From Meiothermus sp. (GTDB lineage: Bacteria > Deinococcota > Deinococci > Deinococcales > Thermaceae), in NCBI RefSeq assembly GCF_026004075.1, contig NZ_BPIK01000001.1:2210041-2274040 (forward strand): a stretch of DNA of 64,000 nt, written 5' to 3'. Shown here in pieces: positions 1 through 8,535 of the stretch (its first letter is position 1; each line of letters begins with the position of its first letter). The translations under genes and the position numbers were made by a program. The notes under the pieces were generated by a model that saw only the letters and a program-made list of their open reading frames with translations, made no database searches and was not told where the DNA came from.

Positions 1-1044
1 CTGCGACTGGACGAAAAGGTGCTGCGCGACCTGCGAACGGGCCTGCAGCAGGTCGCCGAGATGCCCGACCCAGTCGGCGAAATTGAAGGCTTGCAGATCC
101 GGCCCAACGGCCTGCAGGTAGGGCGGATGCGCGTCCCCTTGGGGGTGATTGGCTTCATCTACGAGTCGCGCCCCAACGCCACGGTGGAGGCCAGCGCCCT
201 CTGCCTCAAGGCCGGGAACGCCATCCTGCTGCGGGGGGGCAAGGAGGCCTGGCACTCCAACCGCGCCCTGGTCGGCCTGATGCAAGCCGCCCTGCAGGAA
301 GCCGGGCTGCCCAGGGAAGCCATCCAACTGGTGCCCACCACCGACCGCAGCGCCATCCTGGAGATGTGCCACCTGGCCGGCCTGTTGGATCTGATAATCC
401 CCAGGGGCGGCAAGGAACTCATCGAGCTGGTGCAGCGCGAGGCCCGGATGCCGGTGCTGGCCCACGCCGAGGGGGTCAATCACCTGTTCGTGGACGAAAG
501 CGCCGACCCAGGGGGCGCAGTGCAGATAGCCCTGAACGGCAAAACCCAGCGCCCTAGCACCTGCAACAGCCTGGAAAAGGTGCTGGTGCACCAGCGCATC
601 GCCCCGGTGTTTTTGCCCATGCTGGCCCAGGCCATGCAGAAGGCCGGGGTGGAGCTGCGCGGCGACGAGGCCACCTGCGCCCTCATCCCGGCCAGGCCGG
701 CCACCCCGGAGGACTGGCAGACCGAGTATCTGGATCTGATTCTGACCGTGAAGGTGGTGAACTCGCTGGAGGAGGCGCTCGAGCACATCGCCCGCTACGG
801 CTCCCACCACACCGAGGTCATCTGCACCAACCACCACGCCCACGCCATGCGCTTTTTGCGGGAGGCGGACGCCTCGCTGGTGCTGGTCAACGCCTCACCC
901 CGCTTCAACGATGGCTTTCAGTTGGGCCTGGGGGCCGAGATCGGCATCTCCACCAGCAAGCTCCACGCGTATGGCCCCATGGGGGTCAAGGAGCTTACCA
1001 CCACCAAGTTTGTGGCCCTGGGCAGCGGGCAGGTGCGCGACTAA
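1..1044 (+). CDS. proA: gamma-glutamyl phosphate reductase (5' truncated by window edge)
   Basis: Glutamate-5-semialdehyde dehydrogenase reduces gamma-glutamyl phosphate with NADPH in the second step of proline synthesis, in the cytosol. The frame is open from the first base, and 347 codons are visible against a usual length of about 415, so the N-terminus lies upstream of the window. The aldehyde-dehydrogenase fold is recognisable. The catalytic cysteine lies in the PSTCNSLE segment (codon 188 of the visible part, bases 562-564), and the C-terminal [13 protein letters not shown] segment is typical of ProA. The proB partner, usually adjacent, would be upstream and is not visible. The next gene starts 55 bases downstream on the same strand. 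Confidence 0.95.
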   Translation: MRLDEKVLRDLRTGLQQVAEMPDPVGEIEGLQIRPNGLQVGRMRVPLGVIGFIYESRPNATVEASALCLKAGNAILLRGGKEAWHSNRALVGLMQAALQEAGLPREAIQLVPTTDRSAILEMCHLAGLLDLIIPRGGKELIELVQREARMPVLAHAEGVNHLFVDESADPGGAVQIALNGKTQRPSTCNSLEKVLVHQRIAPVFLPMLAQAMQKAGVELRGDEATCALIPARPATPEDWQTEYLDLILTVKVVNSLEEALEHIARYGSHHTEVICTNHHAHAMRFLREADASLVLVNASPRFNDGFQLGLGAEIGISTSKLHAYGPMGVKELTTTKFVALGSGQVRD

Positions 1045-1099
1045 CTGTCAACATCCAGACCCAGATTTATTATGTATTGAGCAGACGCAATTCCCACCC

Positions 1100-1993
1100 A
1101 TGCCGCACATCATCGGGCAGGTTTACCAGCTATATACGCGCTCGCACATCCCGTTTTTCGCGGCGGCGCTGGCCTACTATGCCCTATTCAGCCTAATGCC
1201 CCTGCTGATTCTGCTGGCCGGGGTCTTTGGCTTTGTGCTCTCCGGCAACGAGGGCCTGCGCAGCGCGGTGCTGGTGCGGCTCATCGAGCTGGTGGTGCTG
1301 CTCTTCCCTACCCAACCCGACCTGGCCCAGACCCTGGTGAACTTTCTGACTCGAGGGGCCTTTCCCCTCACGCTGGCCAGCCTGCTGGTGTTGCTGTGGG
1401 CCAGCAGCAATTTCTTTGCCGCCCTGGCCTACGCCCTGGGCATCATTTTTGGCGGGGTTGGCCCACGGCCCGACCTGGCCGCCACGCAAGCATCTACCTC
1501 CAAAACCAGCCACCCGGAGCGGGCTTTTGGGCGGGCGGCGGCGTTGCTGGCCGTCCTGCGCGGGCGCATTGCGGGCCTGCTGGCCCCCTTGCTGCTGGGG
1601 CTGGCCCTGATCCTGCTGGCGCTGCTGGGCCTGGTTATGGGCTTTTTGCTGCGCTACCTGCCCGCTGAGCTAGGCTTTTTGCGCAACGGGGTGGAGGTAG
1701 TGGTGCCCATTCTGGGCGCACTGCTGCTCTTTTTCCTGACCTATATGCTGCTGCCCGTCCCCACCCCCAGGGTGCTGGCCGCTATGGCCGCGGCTACTCT
1801 GGCGGCTCTGGCCTGGGAGGGCGTGCGCCTGGGGCTACCCCTGCTTCTCCCCCGCACCCAGTACGAGCTGATCTATGGCCCCATTGCGGGCTTTCTGCTG
1901 GCCCTGGCTGGGTTTTACCTGACCATGTGGATTCTGCTGGTGGGGGCCGTTTTAGCCAAAATTCTGACCGACCGCTCGAGCGACACCATCTGA
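1100..1993 (+). CDS. YihY/BrkB family inner-membrane protein
   Basis: This 297-residue polytopic membrane protein is of the YihY/virulence-factor-BrkB family, whose members have about six transmembrane helices and no settled biochemical function. The early segment with FFAAALAYYALFSLMPLL is the family signature. Further hydrophobic helices lie near residues 75-110, 155-190 and 200-225 and at the C-terminus. I placed the start at the ATG at 1100; the frame is open further upstream, but that part overlaps proA in another frame and reads as junk. A run rich in Gly, Pro and Arg near residues 120-150 is probably a cytoplasmic loop. It was once called ribonuclease BN, a name that should not be carried over. 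Confidence 0.85.
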   Translation: MPHIIGQVYQLYTRSHIPFFAAALAYYALFSLMPLLILLAGVFGFVLSGNEGLRSAVLVRLIELVVLLFPTQPDLAQTLVNFLTRGAFPLTLASLLVLLWASSNFFAALAYALGIIFGGVGPRPDLAATQASTSKTSHPERAFGRAAALLAVLRGRIAGLLAPLLLGLALILLALLGLVMGFLLRYLPAELGFLRNGVEVVVPILGALLLFFLTYMLLPVPTPRVLAAMAAATLAALAWEGVRLGLPLLLPRTQYELIYGPIAGFLLALAGFYLTMWILLVGAVLAKILTDRSSDTI

Positions 1994-2204
1994 ACACCAA
2001 AGCCCTGGCAACAGCAGTTCTGATTCCACTTCGGTACCACGCCGCAGGTCTGGGTTGGAAGTCGAAAAGTGATGCAGAGGCTGCTATTTGCCTCATATCC
2101 CAGCAGGGAAAATAATAAAACCACGGTAGGAGACCGGCGAAAACTGCCATAGGCGTACAGACAAGTAGACTCTCGTGCCTTGTTTTCGCAAATATTGATT
2201 GTAC

Positions 2205-2501
2205 TTAGCTCAAATAAGCATCGGCTAACTTGACGTTACTGGCTTTTTGCATTAGGGTTCGGCTAACGAGCTGCAAAAAACGGAAGTAGTGATAGACGGT
2301 TTTCCAGTGGGGCAGGTCATAGGGCATCATGCGCCAGGCGCAACCGGCGCGGGTGATGTAGAAGATGCCGTTCAGGATTTCCCGCCAGGGATGCTCCCGG
2401 GGGCGATGGGGGGCGGCGGAGGGCTGGGGCATCAGGGGTGCCAGTATGGCCCATTCCTGGTCGGTCAGATCGCTGGGGTAGCGGCTTTCTCTGAGTTCCA
2501 T
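2205..2501 (-). pseudogene. IS5-family transposase fragment (N-terminal DUF4096 part)
   Basis: The 98 codons begin like the first reading frame of IS5-family transposases: YPSDLTDQEW near residue 7, then a GCAWRMMPYDLPHW block and TVYHYFRF. After about residue 76 the sequence stops resembling the family, and no DDE catalytic domain follows on this strand. It is therefore a truncated remnant. The short AT-richer stretch just upstream (about 2515-2545) may hold the old inverted terminal repeat, but I could not find its partner. The 211 bases between the YihY gene and this fragment contain no gene that I can recognise. Without a catalytic domain it should be unable to transpose itself. Confidence 0.8.
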
Positions 2502-2624
2502 GCGCGACTATAGCATGAGGGAGGGTATTAAGACAGTCTCTTAGTGTGCTAGTCTCGGTTGAGACGGACTTGCTACCCACCCTTCCCAACTCGGTATAAC
2601 TCCCTAGGAAGATGAGAGCCTTGA

Positions 2625-3761
2625 TCAGCCTTCTCGGTAAAAGCGGCTATTCAGGTAATAGTCGGTGTATAGGATTTTGACAAAAGCCACCAGCGGTACT
2701 ACCAGCAAAGCCCCAGCCACCCCAAACAGCGAGGCCCCAATCAGTACTGCGGCAATGCCTGTGACCGGGTGCAGGCTGGTGGTGCGGCCCATGATGATTG
2801 GCCAGACTATCCCTTGAATCTGGTTGCAGACCCACAGCACCAGGGCCACCACCGCAAAAGCCAGCCAGCCCAGCGGCAGGGCCAGCAGCAGGGCCGGTAT
2901 GGCCGAGATAATCACCCCCAGCACCGGTACGAAGCTGAAAATGAAGGCCAGAAAACCCAGGGACATGGCCTGGGTGAGCACCCCTACCCCAAACCCCTGA
3001 AAAGCCCCAAACGAAAGGTACATGGCCACGCTGATAAGCACCCCGTTAAACAAAGCGCCCAGCAGGGTGCCCCGCACATATCCCCCAAAAGCGGCATCGG
3101 CCTTTTGGGCAAGCTCGTGTACCCTAGGCTGGTAGGGCAGCGGAACCGCACGGAACAGCGCCGCCCCCACACGGGGCAGGTCGTAGAGCAGGTAGATCGA
3201 GAGGGTGATGACCGTTAGGAGTTGGAAAGCACCCCCCAAAAGCCCAGTAAAAAAACCCAGCAGGTTGCCCCCCTGCGCTAGCAGGCTTTGCAGGCCGCGC
3301 AGCAAGGTCTGGGTGAAGGCTTGCAGCAGGGTTTGCAGGTTCAGGGTGGCCTGGTTGAGGGCCTCGAGCAAAACCGGTGGTAGATCAATCCGCCCAATCT
3401 GATCGGGCAGACCCCGCGCCCAACCCACCAACGGTTCCAAAAGGCTGGGCAGGTTGTTGACAAAGCGGGCGAGCTGCGTTGTCATGCCGGCCAGCAGTAC
3501 AGTAGCCAGCCCCAGGAAAAAGAGCATGCCCACAAACACCACCACCACACCCAAAGCCCGCGTCAGACGCCGCTGCTCAAACCAGCGCACCGCCGGGCTT
3601 GCCAGATACGAAAACACAAACGCTGCCGAAACAATCCCGATGGCGGTACGCGCACCATTCAGCACCCAGCCCAGCAGCCAAAAAACCAGCCCCAACAGCA
3701 GCAAATATGCCGCTAGCCGTATCCAAGGGTTCTGCCAGGCCCAGCTCAGCGTTGCGCTCAT
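2625..3761 (-). CDS. AI-2E family transporter, copy 1
   Basis: This is a 378-residue membrane protein of the AI-2E (formerly PerM/UPF0118) family. Members have about eight transmembrane helices; some are reported to export autoinducer-2 or to act as ion antiporters. Two helices open the protein (around residues 15-55), a helix follows near 70-95, then a long periplasmic or amphipathic stretch with LPSLLEPLVGWARGLPDQIG, and four to five helices to the C-terminus. The block GFGVGVLTQAMSLGFLAFIFSFVPVLGVIISAIPALL is characteristic. The next gene upstream is a clear paralogue only 6 bases away, so the two come from a tandem duplication and are probably co-transcribed. The substrate cannot be told from sequence. 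Confidence 0.88.
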   Translation of the reverse strand: MSATLSWAWQNPWIRLAAYLLLLGLVFWLLGWVLNGARTAIGIVSAAFVFSYLASPAVRWFEQRRLTRALGVVVVFVGMLFFLGLATVLLAGMTTQLARFVNNLPSLLEPLVGWARGLPDQIGRIDLPPVLLEALNQATLNLQTLLQAFTQTLLRGLQSLLAQGGNLLGFFTGLLGGAFQLLTVITLSIYLLYDLPRVGAALFRAVPLPYQPRVHELAQKADAAFGGYVRGTLLGALFNGVLISVAMYLSFGAFQGFGVGVLTQAMSLGFLAFIFSFVPVLGVIISAIPALLLALPLGWLAFAVVALVLWVCNQIQGIVWPIIMGRTTSLHPVTGIAAVLIGASLFGVAGALLVVPLVAFVKILYTDYYLNSRFYREG

Positions 3762-3767
3762 ACCTCT

Positions 3768-4877
3768 TTATCCCTCGCGGTAGAACCGGCTGTTCAAGTA
3801 AAGCTCCACATAGAGCACCTTGAAAAAGGCCAGCAGTGGAACCGCCACCAGCGCACCCACCAGCCCGTAGAGGCTCGAGCCCACCAGAATGGCCCCAATC
3901 ACGCTCACCGGGTGCAGGCTGGTGGCCTGCCCCAGGATGCGCGGGCTCAGGATATGGGCCTCCACCTGGTTGGCTACCACCACCACCCCCAGAACCGCCA
4001 CCACCTGCGGCCAGCCCACCGTGAGGGCCAGGAGCACCGCCGGAACCGTCGAAACAATTACCCCGGCAAACGGAATCAGGTTGAATACCGCCGCCAGGAA
4101 CCCCAGCGATCCCGCCAGCGGCACCCCAGATACCCACAGGCCCACCGTCACAATCAGGCCCACCCCAGCCGCCACCATTAGCTGCCCCCGCACATAGCCC
4201 CCCACCGCCCTATCCAATTTGGCTGCGATATCAGCGGCAAAGGGCTGGTACGGCAAGGGAACCGCCTGGAAAAGGGTCTTGGAGATTTGCGGCAGGTCGT
4301 AGAGCAGGTAAATCGAGATGATGAGGGCCGCAAAGAGCTGGAGCACACCCCCCAGCAAAGAAGCAAAGAACCCCACCAAATTGCCCCCCTGGGCCAGCAG
4401 GGCGCGCAACCCCTGCAATAGGGTCTGGGTGAAGCCCTCGAGCAAGGTCTGCAAACCCTGGGCCGCCTGGACAAAGGCCCCTTCCAGGGCCGGGGGAATC
4501 TCAATCTGCCCCACGCGCGAGGGCAGATCCTCGGCCCAGGCCAGGAGGGGGGTTAAAATGCGGGGAAGTTCGTTCGCAAAGCCAGCCAGCACACTCACCA
4601 TGTCGGCAATCAGGAACGAGGCCAGCCCCAAAAAAAATCCCAGCCCTAGATATACCAGGAGCACCCCCACAAACCGCGGTATCCTGCGTTTTTCCAAAGC
4701 CCGCACGATGGGCGAGGTCAGATAGGCAAAAAGAAAAGCCAGAGATAGCGTGACCAGAGCCCCCCTGGCCCCTCCAAAGACCACCCCCAAAAGCTGAAGG
4801 ATTAGGTAGGCCAGAATCGCATAAACTGCAATTCGCACCCACAGCAGCTTCCAGATTTCGGCAAGGTCGCGGCGCAT
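3768..4877 (-). CDS. AI-2E family transporter, copy 2
   Basis: This 369-residue paralogue of the neighbour at 2625-3761 has the same helix layout and many shared blocks, such as LPYQP followed by a gap and VGGYVRG, QATSLHPV and YLNSRFYREG at the very C-terminus. In place of the copy-1 SFVPVLGVIISAIPALL block it reads NLIPFAGVIVSTVPAVLL. It starts with ATG at 4877, 20 bases after the degenerate M23 gene, so all three form one minus-strand operon. Retention of two diverged copies suggests different substrates or a heteromeric arrangement, but that is inference. Confidence 0.88.
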   Translation of the reverse strand: MRRDLAEIWKLLWVRIAVYAILAYLILQLLGVVFGGARGALVTLSLAFLFAYLTSPIVRALEKRRIPRFVGVLLVYLGLGFFLGLASFLIADMVSVLAGFANELPRILTPLLAWAEDLPSRVGQIEIPPALEGAFVQAAQGLQTLLEGFTQTLLQGLRALLAQGGNLVGFFASLLGGVLQLFAALIISIYLLYDLPQISKTLFQAVPLPYQPFAADIAAKLDRAVGGYVRGQLMVAAGVGLIVTVGLWVSGVPLAGSLGFLAAVFNLIPFAGVIVSTVPAVLLALTVGWPQVVAVLGVVVVANQVEAHILSPRILGQATSLHPVSVIGAILVGSSLYGLVGALVAVPLLAFFKVLYVELYLNSRFYREG

Positions 4878-4897
4878 GGGGATTAAGATACCCTACC

Positions 4898-5611
4898 TCA
4901 GGGAAGGCCGAACTCGAGCTTGGCCCTGGCCCGCACTGCCTCGGGCGCCAGACCCTGACCAAAGTATTTGTCCCGGTCGGGCTCACCATCCCACAGCTCA
5001 AACAAGAGCCGCGCGCCTTCAGCACCACCGCGCAGGGCCGCCTCGGTGCCGCTGTTGCCCACCCGTCCAATCCACTGCCCTTTGTGCACCCTGCTGCCCA
5101 CCTTCAGACCCGGCGCGATCTCGGAGAGGTGGGCATATACCGTGGTAAACCCACCCGGGTGGCGAATCCAGACCTCACGCCCCCGCAGTTTGTCCATCTG
5201 CTCGGGGCTGGCGCCCTTGGCCACCGCCCGAATCAGGGCCTCGAACTCGGCGCGGGTCAACTCTTTGTAGCTGGTCTCGGCTTTGACAACCTCGCCGCCG
5301 GCTGCTGCCACCACCCCCATGCCAAAGCGCACCGGCACGCAGGCGTCCCCGTTGGTAAACACAAAGCCGGGGCTGGTGCCCTTGCGGTACTCGCGGGGGG
5401 CGCCGGGCAGGTTGGCATCGCTTTTGGGCAGGCAGGCGCCGGGCAGGGGCAGCGTGAAGCCCTCGGGGCCTTGCTCGAGGCTCTGCTTAAGCTTGGCAAT
5501 TTCCGACTGCAACCCCGCAATCTGCCGGCGGGCACCGGATAGCTGCGCACTCTGCCACAAAGCCAGAAGGGTCACCAGAGCGAGCACAATCCAGCCTGGC
5601 TTGATCGGCAT
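4898..5611 (-). CDS. membrane-anchored degenerate M23 (LytM) peptidase-like protein
   Basis: The 237-residue protein has an N-terminal membrane anchor (residues 7-20), a short coiled coil (about 25-48) and an M23/LytM fold (about 70-220). Recognisable fold segments are CVPVRFGMGVVAA, GREVWIRHPGGFTTVYAHLSEI and VGNSGTE. The metal site looks lost. Where active relatives have HxGxDF there is TSPGFVF (79-85), and where they have HLHFE there is RLLFE (201-205). Only the His of YAHLS (H161) is kept. It therefore probably binds rather than cuts peptidoglycan, or regulates a partner, like other degenerate LytM proteins. It is the first gene of an operon with two AI-2E transporters and lies after the rpmB terminator. 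Confidence 0.75.
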   Translation of the reverse strand: MPIKPGWIVLALVTLLALWQSAQLSGARRQIAGLQSEIAKLKQSLEQGPEGFTLPLPGACLPKSDANLPGAPREYRKGTSPGFVFTNGDACVPVRFGMGVVAAAGGEVVKAETSYKELTRAEFEALIRAVAKGASPEQMDKLRGREVWIRHPGGFTTVYAHLSEIAPGLKVGSRVHKGQWIGRVGNSGTEAALRGGAEGARLLFELWDGEPDRDKYFGQGLAPEAVRARAKLEFGLP

Positions 5612-5635
5612 GGGCTCATTTTATGCCAAAAATAA

Positions 5636-5659
5636 AGAGACACAGCGGGCTGTGTCTCT
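5636..5659 (-). terminator. intrinsic terminator of rpmB
   Basis: A perfect 10-bp stem with a 4-base loop is followed, on the minus strand, by TTTATTTTT. It lies 16 bases after the rpmB stop and before the M23-like gene. Confidence 0.9.
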
Positions 5660-5675
5660 GCTGGTAATGGGTTGC

Positions 5676-5972
5676 TTAGAGCAGGCTCAGCAGGCGGGCT
5701 TTGATCTGCTTGGCGGTGAGGCCCTCGAGCTTCATGCCCTTGGAGCGCTCCACCAGCTCGTACACCTTGTGGGCGTGACTGTTGGCGACCCGGAAGGTGA
5801 TGGCCTGCCCGGCAACCGTTACGGTTACTTTGCGCAGGTTGGGCTCTTGCCAGTGCTTGGTGTAGCCGGTAATCTTCTTACCCACCCCACCTTCCCGTTT
5901 GGCCTTACCACGGGTAATGATGCTATAGGCCACCGTGGGGCGCTTGCCGCTAATCTCGCAAATCTTCGACAT
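5676..5972 (-). CDS. rpmB: 50S ribosomal protein L28
   Basis: This is the 98-residue L28 of the large ribosomal subunit, with the family start MSKICEISGKRP and the basic segment RGKAKREGGVGKK. An in-frame start seven codons earlier exists, but it lacks a better ribosome binding site and would add residues foreign to L28; the chosen ATG is preceded by AGGAGT. L28 is usually paired with L33, which is absent here; the gene is monocistronic, with its own terminator, and is divergent from lspA. The protein has one cysteine (C5) and no four-cysteine zinc site of the kind found in some L28 proteins. Confidence 0.97.
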   Translation of the reverse strand: MSKICEISGKRPTVAYSIITRGKAKREGGVGKKITGYTKHWQEPNLRKVTVTVAGQAITFRVANSHAHKVYELVERSKGMKLEGLTAKQIKARLLSLL

Positions 5973-6075
5973 CGCAGGACTCCTAACTGCCAACGCAAGG
6001 GACTGCCCCTTGCTTCAGGGCAACGGCAACGAGTATAGCATACCCTCACACAACCGTGCTAGACTTCCCAGCGGT

Positions 6076-6564
6076 ATGAACATTGCCACCTGGCTGGTTC
6101 CCGCCCTGCTGGTCGCCGATCAGACCATCAAACTTATGGTGTTGTGGGCGGTAGGCCCCCGAATTTTTGATGATGGCGTGGGCGCGATCTTCCTGACCAA
6201 TTTATTCTGGATTGTAGATGCCACCTTCATCAAAAACACCGGCGCGGCCTTTGGAATTTTCCAGGGCGGCGCTCGCATTCTGGTCTGGGTCAGCCTGGCG
6301 GTAGGCATCGGCATACTCGCCTACCTCAGCCTGAATCAGCGCCGAACCTCGCGCCTCAGCCAGCTTGCGCTATCGCTTATTGCGGCGGGGGCTTTGGGTA
6401 ATGCCATCGACCGCCTGGGTCATGGCTGGGTAGTGGATTATGTGGATATTAACCGTACGGGTATATCTGTTCTGGATAGCTTCCCTATCTGGAACTTGGC
6501 CGATGCGTGCGTGGTAGTGGGGGTCTTGTTGCTTCTACTGCCCCAGCGCAAACGGCGGTATTGA
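6076..6564 (+). CDS. lspA: lipoprotein signal peptidase (signal peptidase II)
   Basis: This 162-residue inner-membrane aspartic protease cleaves the signal peptide of prolipoproteins after lipid modification. Four transmembrane helices are visible. The family motifs are present: FIKNTGAAFG, then GALGNAIDRLGHGWVVDYVDI with the first catalytic Asp, and FPIWNLADA with the second. The start is the ATG at 6076. The frame is open for 47 codons upstream, but that part is antisense to rpmB. A TAGACT element about ten bases before the ATG could be the -10 of a short-leader promoter. The gene stands alone and is divergent from rpmB. Confidence 0.93.
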   Translation: MNIATWLVPALLVADQTIKLMVLWAVGPRIFDDGVGAIFLTNLFWIVDATFIKNTGAAFGIFQGGARILVWVSLAVGIGILAYLSLNQRRTSRLSQLALSLIAAGALGNAIDRLGHGWVVDYVDINRTGISVLDSFPIWNLADACVVVGVLLLLLPQRKRRY

Positions 6565-6650
6565 GGCCGTACCCATACTTTTGGGCAATCCGTCAGCGCA
6601 TGGTGGCGATCCAGCCAACTCCGGTATGAAATACGGCCTGCTAGCTTTTG

Positions 6651-7166
6651 CTACCAAAGGTAGAGCAACGCGACTTTGAAGGGGTAGCGATCGGAGATGC
6701 CCACCTCGAGGGCCACCGGGTCAAGGTAGAGCCGCCCACCCAAGCCATAAGCCAGGTTAAACCCTCCTTCAATACCCAGCCCCACGTAGCCCGAGATGGC
6801 CCCACCGGGAATCTCGAGGCTGGCCACCGGCCCCAGATGGAGGCCAAAAATGCTGCCCACCGTGTTAAAGCTCAGGTCTAGCCCCAGGCCCGCCGATAGC
6901 GAAAGATCGGCCACCGTGAGGGCCGGCAGCAGATTGGCCTTCAAAAGCGCCCACACCTCCAGCGCATCAAAGCTGGTGGGCACAATTACCTCCATATCCA
7001 ACCCGGTGTCGATCCCCAGCGGACTGAAAGGCAGGCCCGTGCTGCCCTGTACCACCAGCCCACGCCCAATCCCAAACCCCACCCCTACGGTGTTCTCGGG
7101 GTAGGCCGGAGCCTGAGCAAAGGCCATTCCAATCGCCAAAATTAGCACAGCAAACAGTCGCTTCAT
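6651..7166 (-). CDS. secreted beta-barrel-like hypothetical protein
   Basis: The 171-residue protein starts with a clear signal peptide (MKRLFAVLILAIGMAFAQA, cleavage after about residue 19). The rest is rich in Gly, Leu and alternating hydrophobic residues and ends in an aromatic residue (LLYLW), as outer-membrane beta-barrel proteins often do. I do not recognise a named family. GGAGGAACC precedes the ATG. An outer-membrane or cell-envelope location is the best guess; Thermaceae have an outer membrane-like envelope. It lies between lspA and the Rieske oxygenase with no obvious functional link. Confidence 0.65.
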   Translation of the reverse strand: MKRLFAVLILAIGMAFAQAPAYPENTVGVGFGIGRGLVVQGSTGLPFSPLGIDTGLDMEVIVPTSFDALEVWALLKANLLPALTVADLSLSAGLGLDLSFNTVGSIFGLHLGPVASLEIPGGAISGYVGLGIEGGFNLAYGLGGRLYLDPVALEVGISDRYPFKVALLYLW

Positions 7167-7208
7167 GGTTCCTCCAAACGCTGCCCCATCATAACAGGGC
7201 AGCCCGAA

Positions 7209-8297
7209 CTACCCTAGGGCCCGCGCCAGCAACCGGTGAAAATGGTGCACCCCCTGCTCCCGCTTGACGCTAAAGCGGCCCCGGTCGTAGAAGCGCGACT
7301 TAACCCCCTTCTGCACCGCCTCCACCACCACCTCGTCTTCGCGCTCCACCCGGTCGAGGGCCGCCCCAGCCCCGGCCTCCAGCTTGCTGGCATCCCACAC
7401 ATAGGGCAAAAACGAGACTTTGGTAAGCTCGGGCCCCAGCGGGCGCACCACATTAACCGAGAGGCCCCAGGGGTAGAAGTTCAGCATCAGGTTGGGGAAA
7501 ACCCAGTAGTAGTAGGCCGCAATGCGCTGGCCGTAGTCGGGTGAGTCTTTGGGCAGGTCGAAGCAGGGCTCGCCGGGGGCCGCCACCCCGAGCTGTAGGT
7601 TGCACCAGTCGTAGACCTCGGTGGTGTAGCTGCCGTAATCAATGACGCTATTGAGCGAGGCGTGGATGTAGGGGATGTGGAAGCCTTCCAGGTAGTTGTC
7701 GCAATACAGCGCCCAGTTGGCCCGCACCAGGTAGTCGCGGGCGCGGGAGGGCTCGAAGTAAAACTCCCGAAAGGGCAGCCAGCCTACCCGCTCCTGCACA
7801 GAGCGCAGCACCTCTTGCAGCGAAACCGGCGGGTTCAGGCTGGCAAACAAAAACTTCCCCTGGCCCCAGGTCTCGAAGGCCACCTTGGGCAGGTCGTCCT
7901 TGGGGCTGGGGAACCCCGCTACCCCCTCGAACTCCGGCATGGCCTGAAAGCAGCCATCCAGCCCAAACCGCCGCCCGTGGTAGCGGCAGCGCAGGTAGCG
8001 GGCGTTGTCGCCGGTCTCGGCCACCAGCATCCCCCGGTGGGTGCAGACGTTGGAGAGCAGGTGCAGTTGGTCCTGGTGGTCGCGGGTTAGCACCAGCGGC
8101 TCGTCCAGACAGCCTTCCAGCAAGGTAAAGGGCTTGACCGTGCCGGGGGCCTTCAGGTCGTCGGTATCGCCCACCCACTGCCAGCTTCGGGCAAACACCT
8201 TTTCTTTTACCGCTTCGTATACCTGGGGGTCTTGGTAGAAGCGGGCCGAAAGGGTGGAAGCCTGGGCGATGTCGGGGTGAACCTCGAGGTTGTTCAT
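7209..8297 (-). CDS. Rieske [2Fe-2S] aromatic-ring-hydroxylating-type oxygenase, alpha subunit
   Basis: This 362-residue oxygenase has an N-terminal Rieske domain. The cluster ligands are in VCTHRGM (C85, H87) and RCRYHGRRF (C104, H107). A C-terminal catalytic domain follows, with the mononuclear iron site in CDNYLEGFHIPYIH (H207 and H212). Such enzymes insert oxygen into aromatic or quaternary-ammonium substrates using electrons from a reductase. No reductase or ferredoxin gene is adjacent, so the partner is encoded elsewhere. The arrangement resembles the single-component-alpha type (choline or carnitine monooxygenase-like) as much as classic aromatic dioxygenases, so the substrate is left open. 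AAGGAG precedes the ATG. A structured palindrome lies in the upstream region. Confidence 0.85.
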   Translation of the reverse strand: MNNLEVHPDIAQASTLSARFYQDPQVYEAVKEKVFARSWQWVGDTDDLKAPGTVKPFTLLEGCLDEPLVLTRDHQDQLHLLSNVCTHRGMLVAETGDNARYLRCRYHGRRFGLDGCFQAMPEFEGVAGFPSPKDDLPKVAFETWGQGKFLFASLNPPVSLQEVLRSVQERVGWLPFREFYFEPSRARDYLVRANWALYCDNYLEGFHIPYIHASLNSVIDYGSYTTEVYDWCNLQLGVAAPGEPCFDLPKDSPDYGQRIAAYYYWVFPNLMLNFYPWGLSVNVVRPLGPELTKVSFLPYVWDASKLEAGAGAALDRVEREDEVVVEAVQKGVKSRFYDRGRFSVKREQGVHHFHRLLARALG

Positions 8298-8352
8298 GCT
8301 TGCTCCTTATAGCGTTTGGAATTGAGGGCCAGGGGTCGGGGGCTCAAAAGAC

Positions 8353-8397
8353 AAAACCCGTACAGCCTCGCGACTGTACGAGGACGAAAGAGGTTTT
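8353..8397. other. nested inverted repeat, possible structured RNA or terminator
   Basis: Two nested perfect stems are visible: AAAACC (8353-8358) with GGTTTT (8392-8397), and inside it CGTACAG (8359-8365) with CTGTACG (8374-8380). The hairpin loop is 8 bases and an 11-base bulge lies on one side. Both strands give a T-run after the outer stem. It lies 56 bases upstream of the Rieske oxygenase start, and could be a leader element of that gene, a second terminator for the DUF4384 gene, or an operator. I recognise no known riboswitch class. Confidence 0.5.
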
Positions 8398-8477
8398 ATT
8401 TACCCGCCGCAATAATCGCCCTGGCAAAGCGCAGTTGTTTGGTTGGAATATCCAGCCAGGGGCGCATAGAGCAATTA

Positions 8478-8510
8478 TAAAAGCAAAGCCCCCGCGCCTC
8501 CAGCGGGGGC
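8478..8510 (-). terminator. intrinsic terminator of the DUF4384 gene
   Basis: An 8-bp GC stem (GCCCCCGC at 8488-8495 with GCGGGGGC at 8503-8510) is followed on the minus strand by TTTGCTTTT. It is 25 bases after the DUF4384 stop. Confidence 0.88.
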
Positions 8511-8535
8511 CAAATGTGGGGACTGTGGACGCGAC

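Noticed and set aside
1100-1993. Ribonuclease BN
   Set aside because: This old label for the YihY/BrkB family was a misannotation; the protein is a membrane protein with no nuclease motif.
2769-3218. Plus-strand open frames over the AI-2E genes
   Set aside because: They are Gln-, His- and Pro-rich shadows of membrane proteins on the minus strand.
8353-8397. Hammerhead or other known self-cleaving ribozyme
   Set aside because: GACGAAAG looked suggestive, but the required CUGAUGA core is absent; I kept it only as an unclassified structure.
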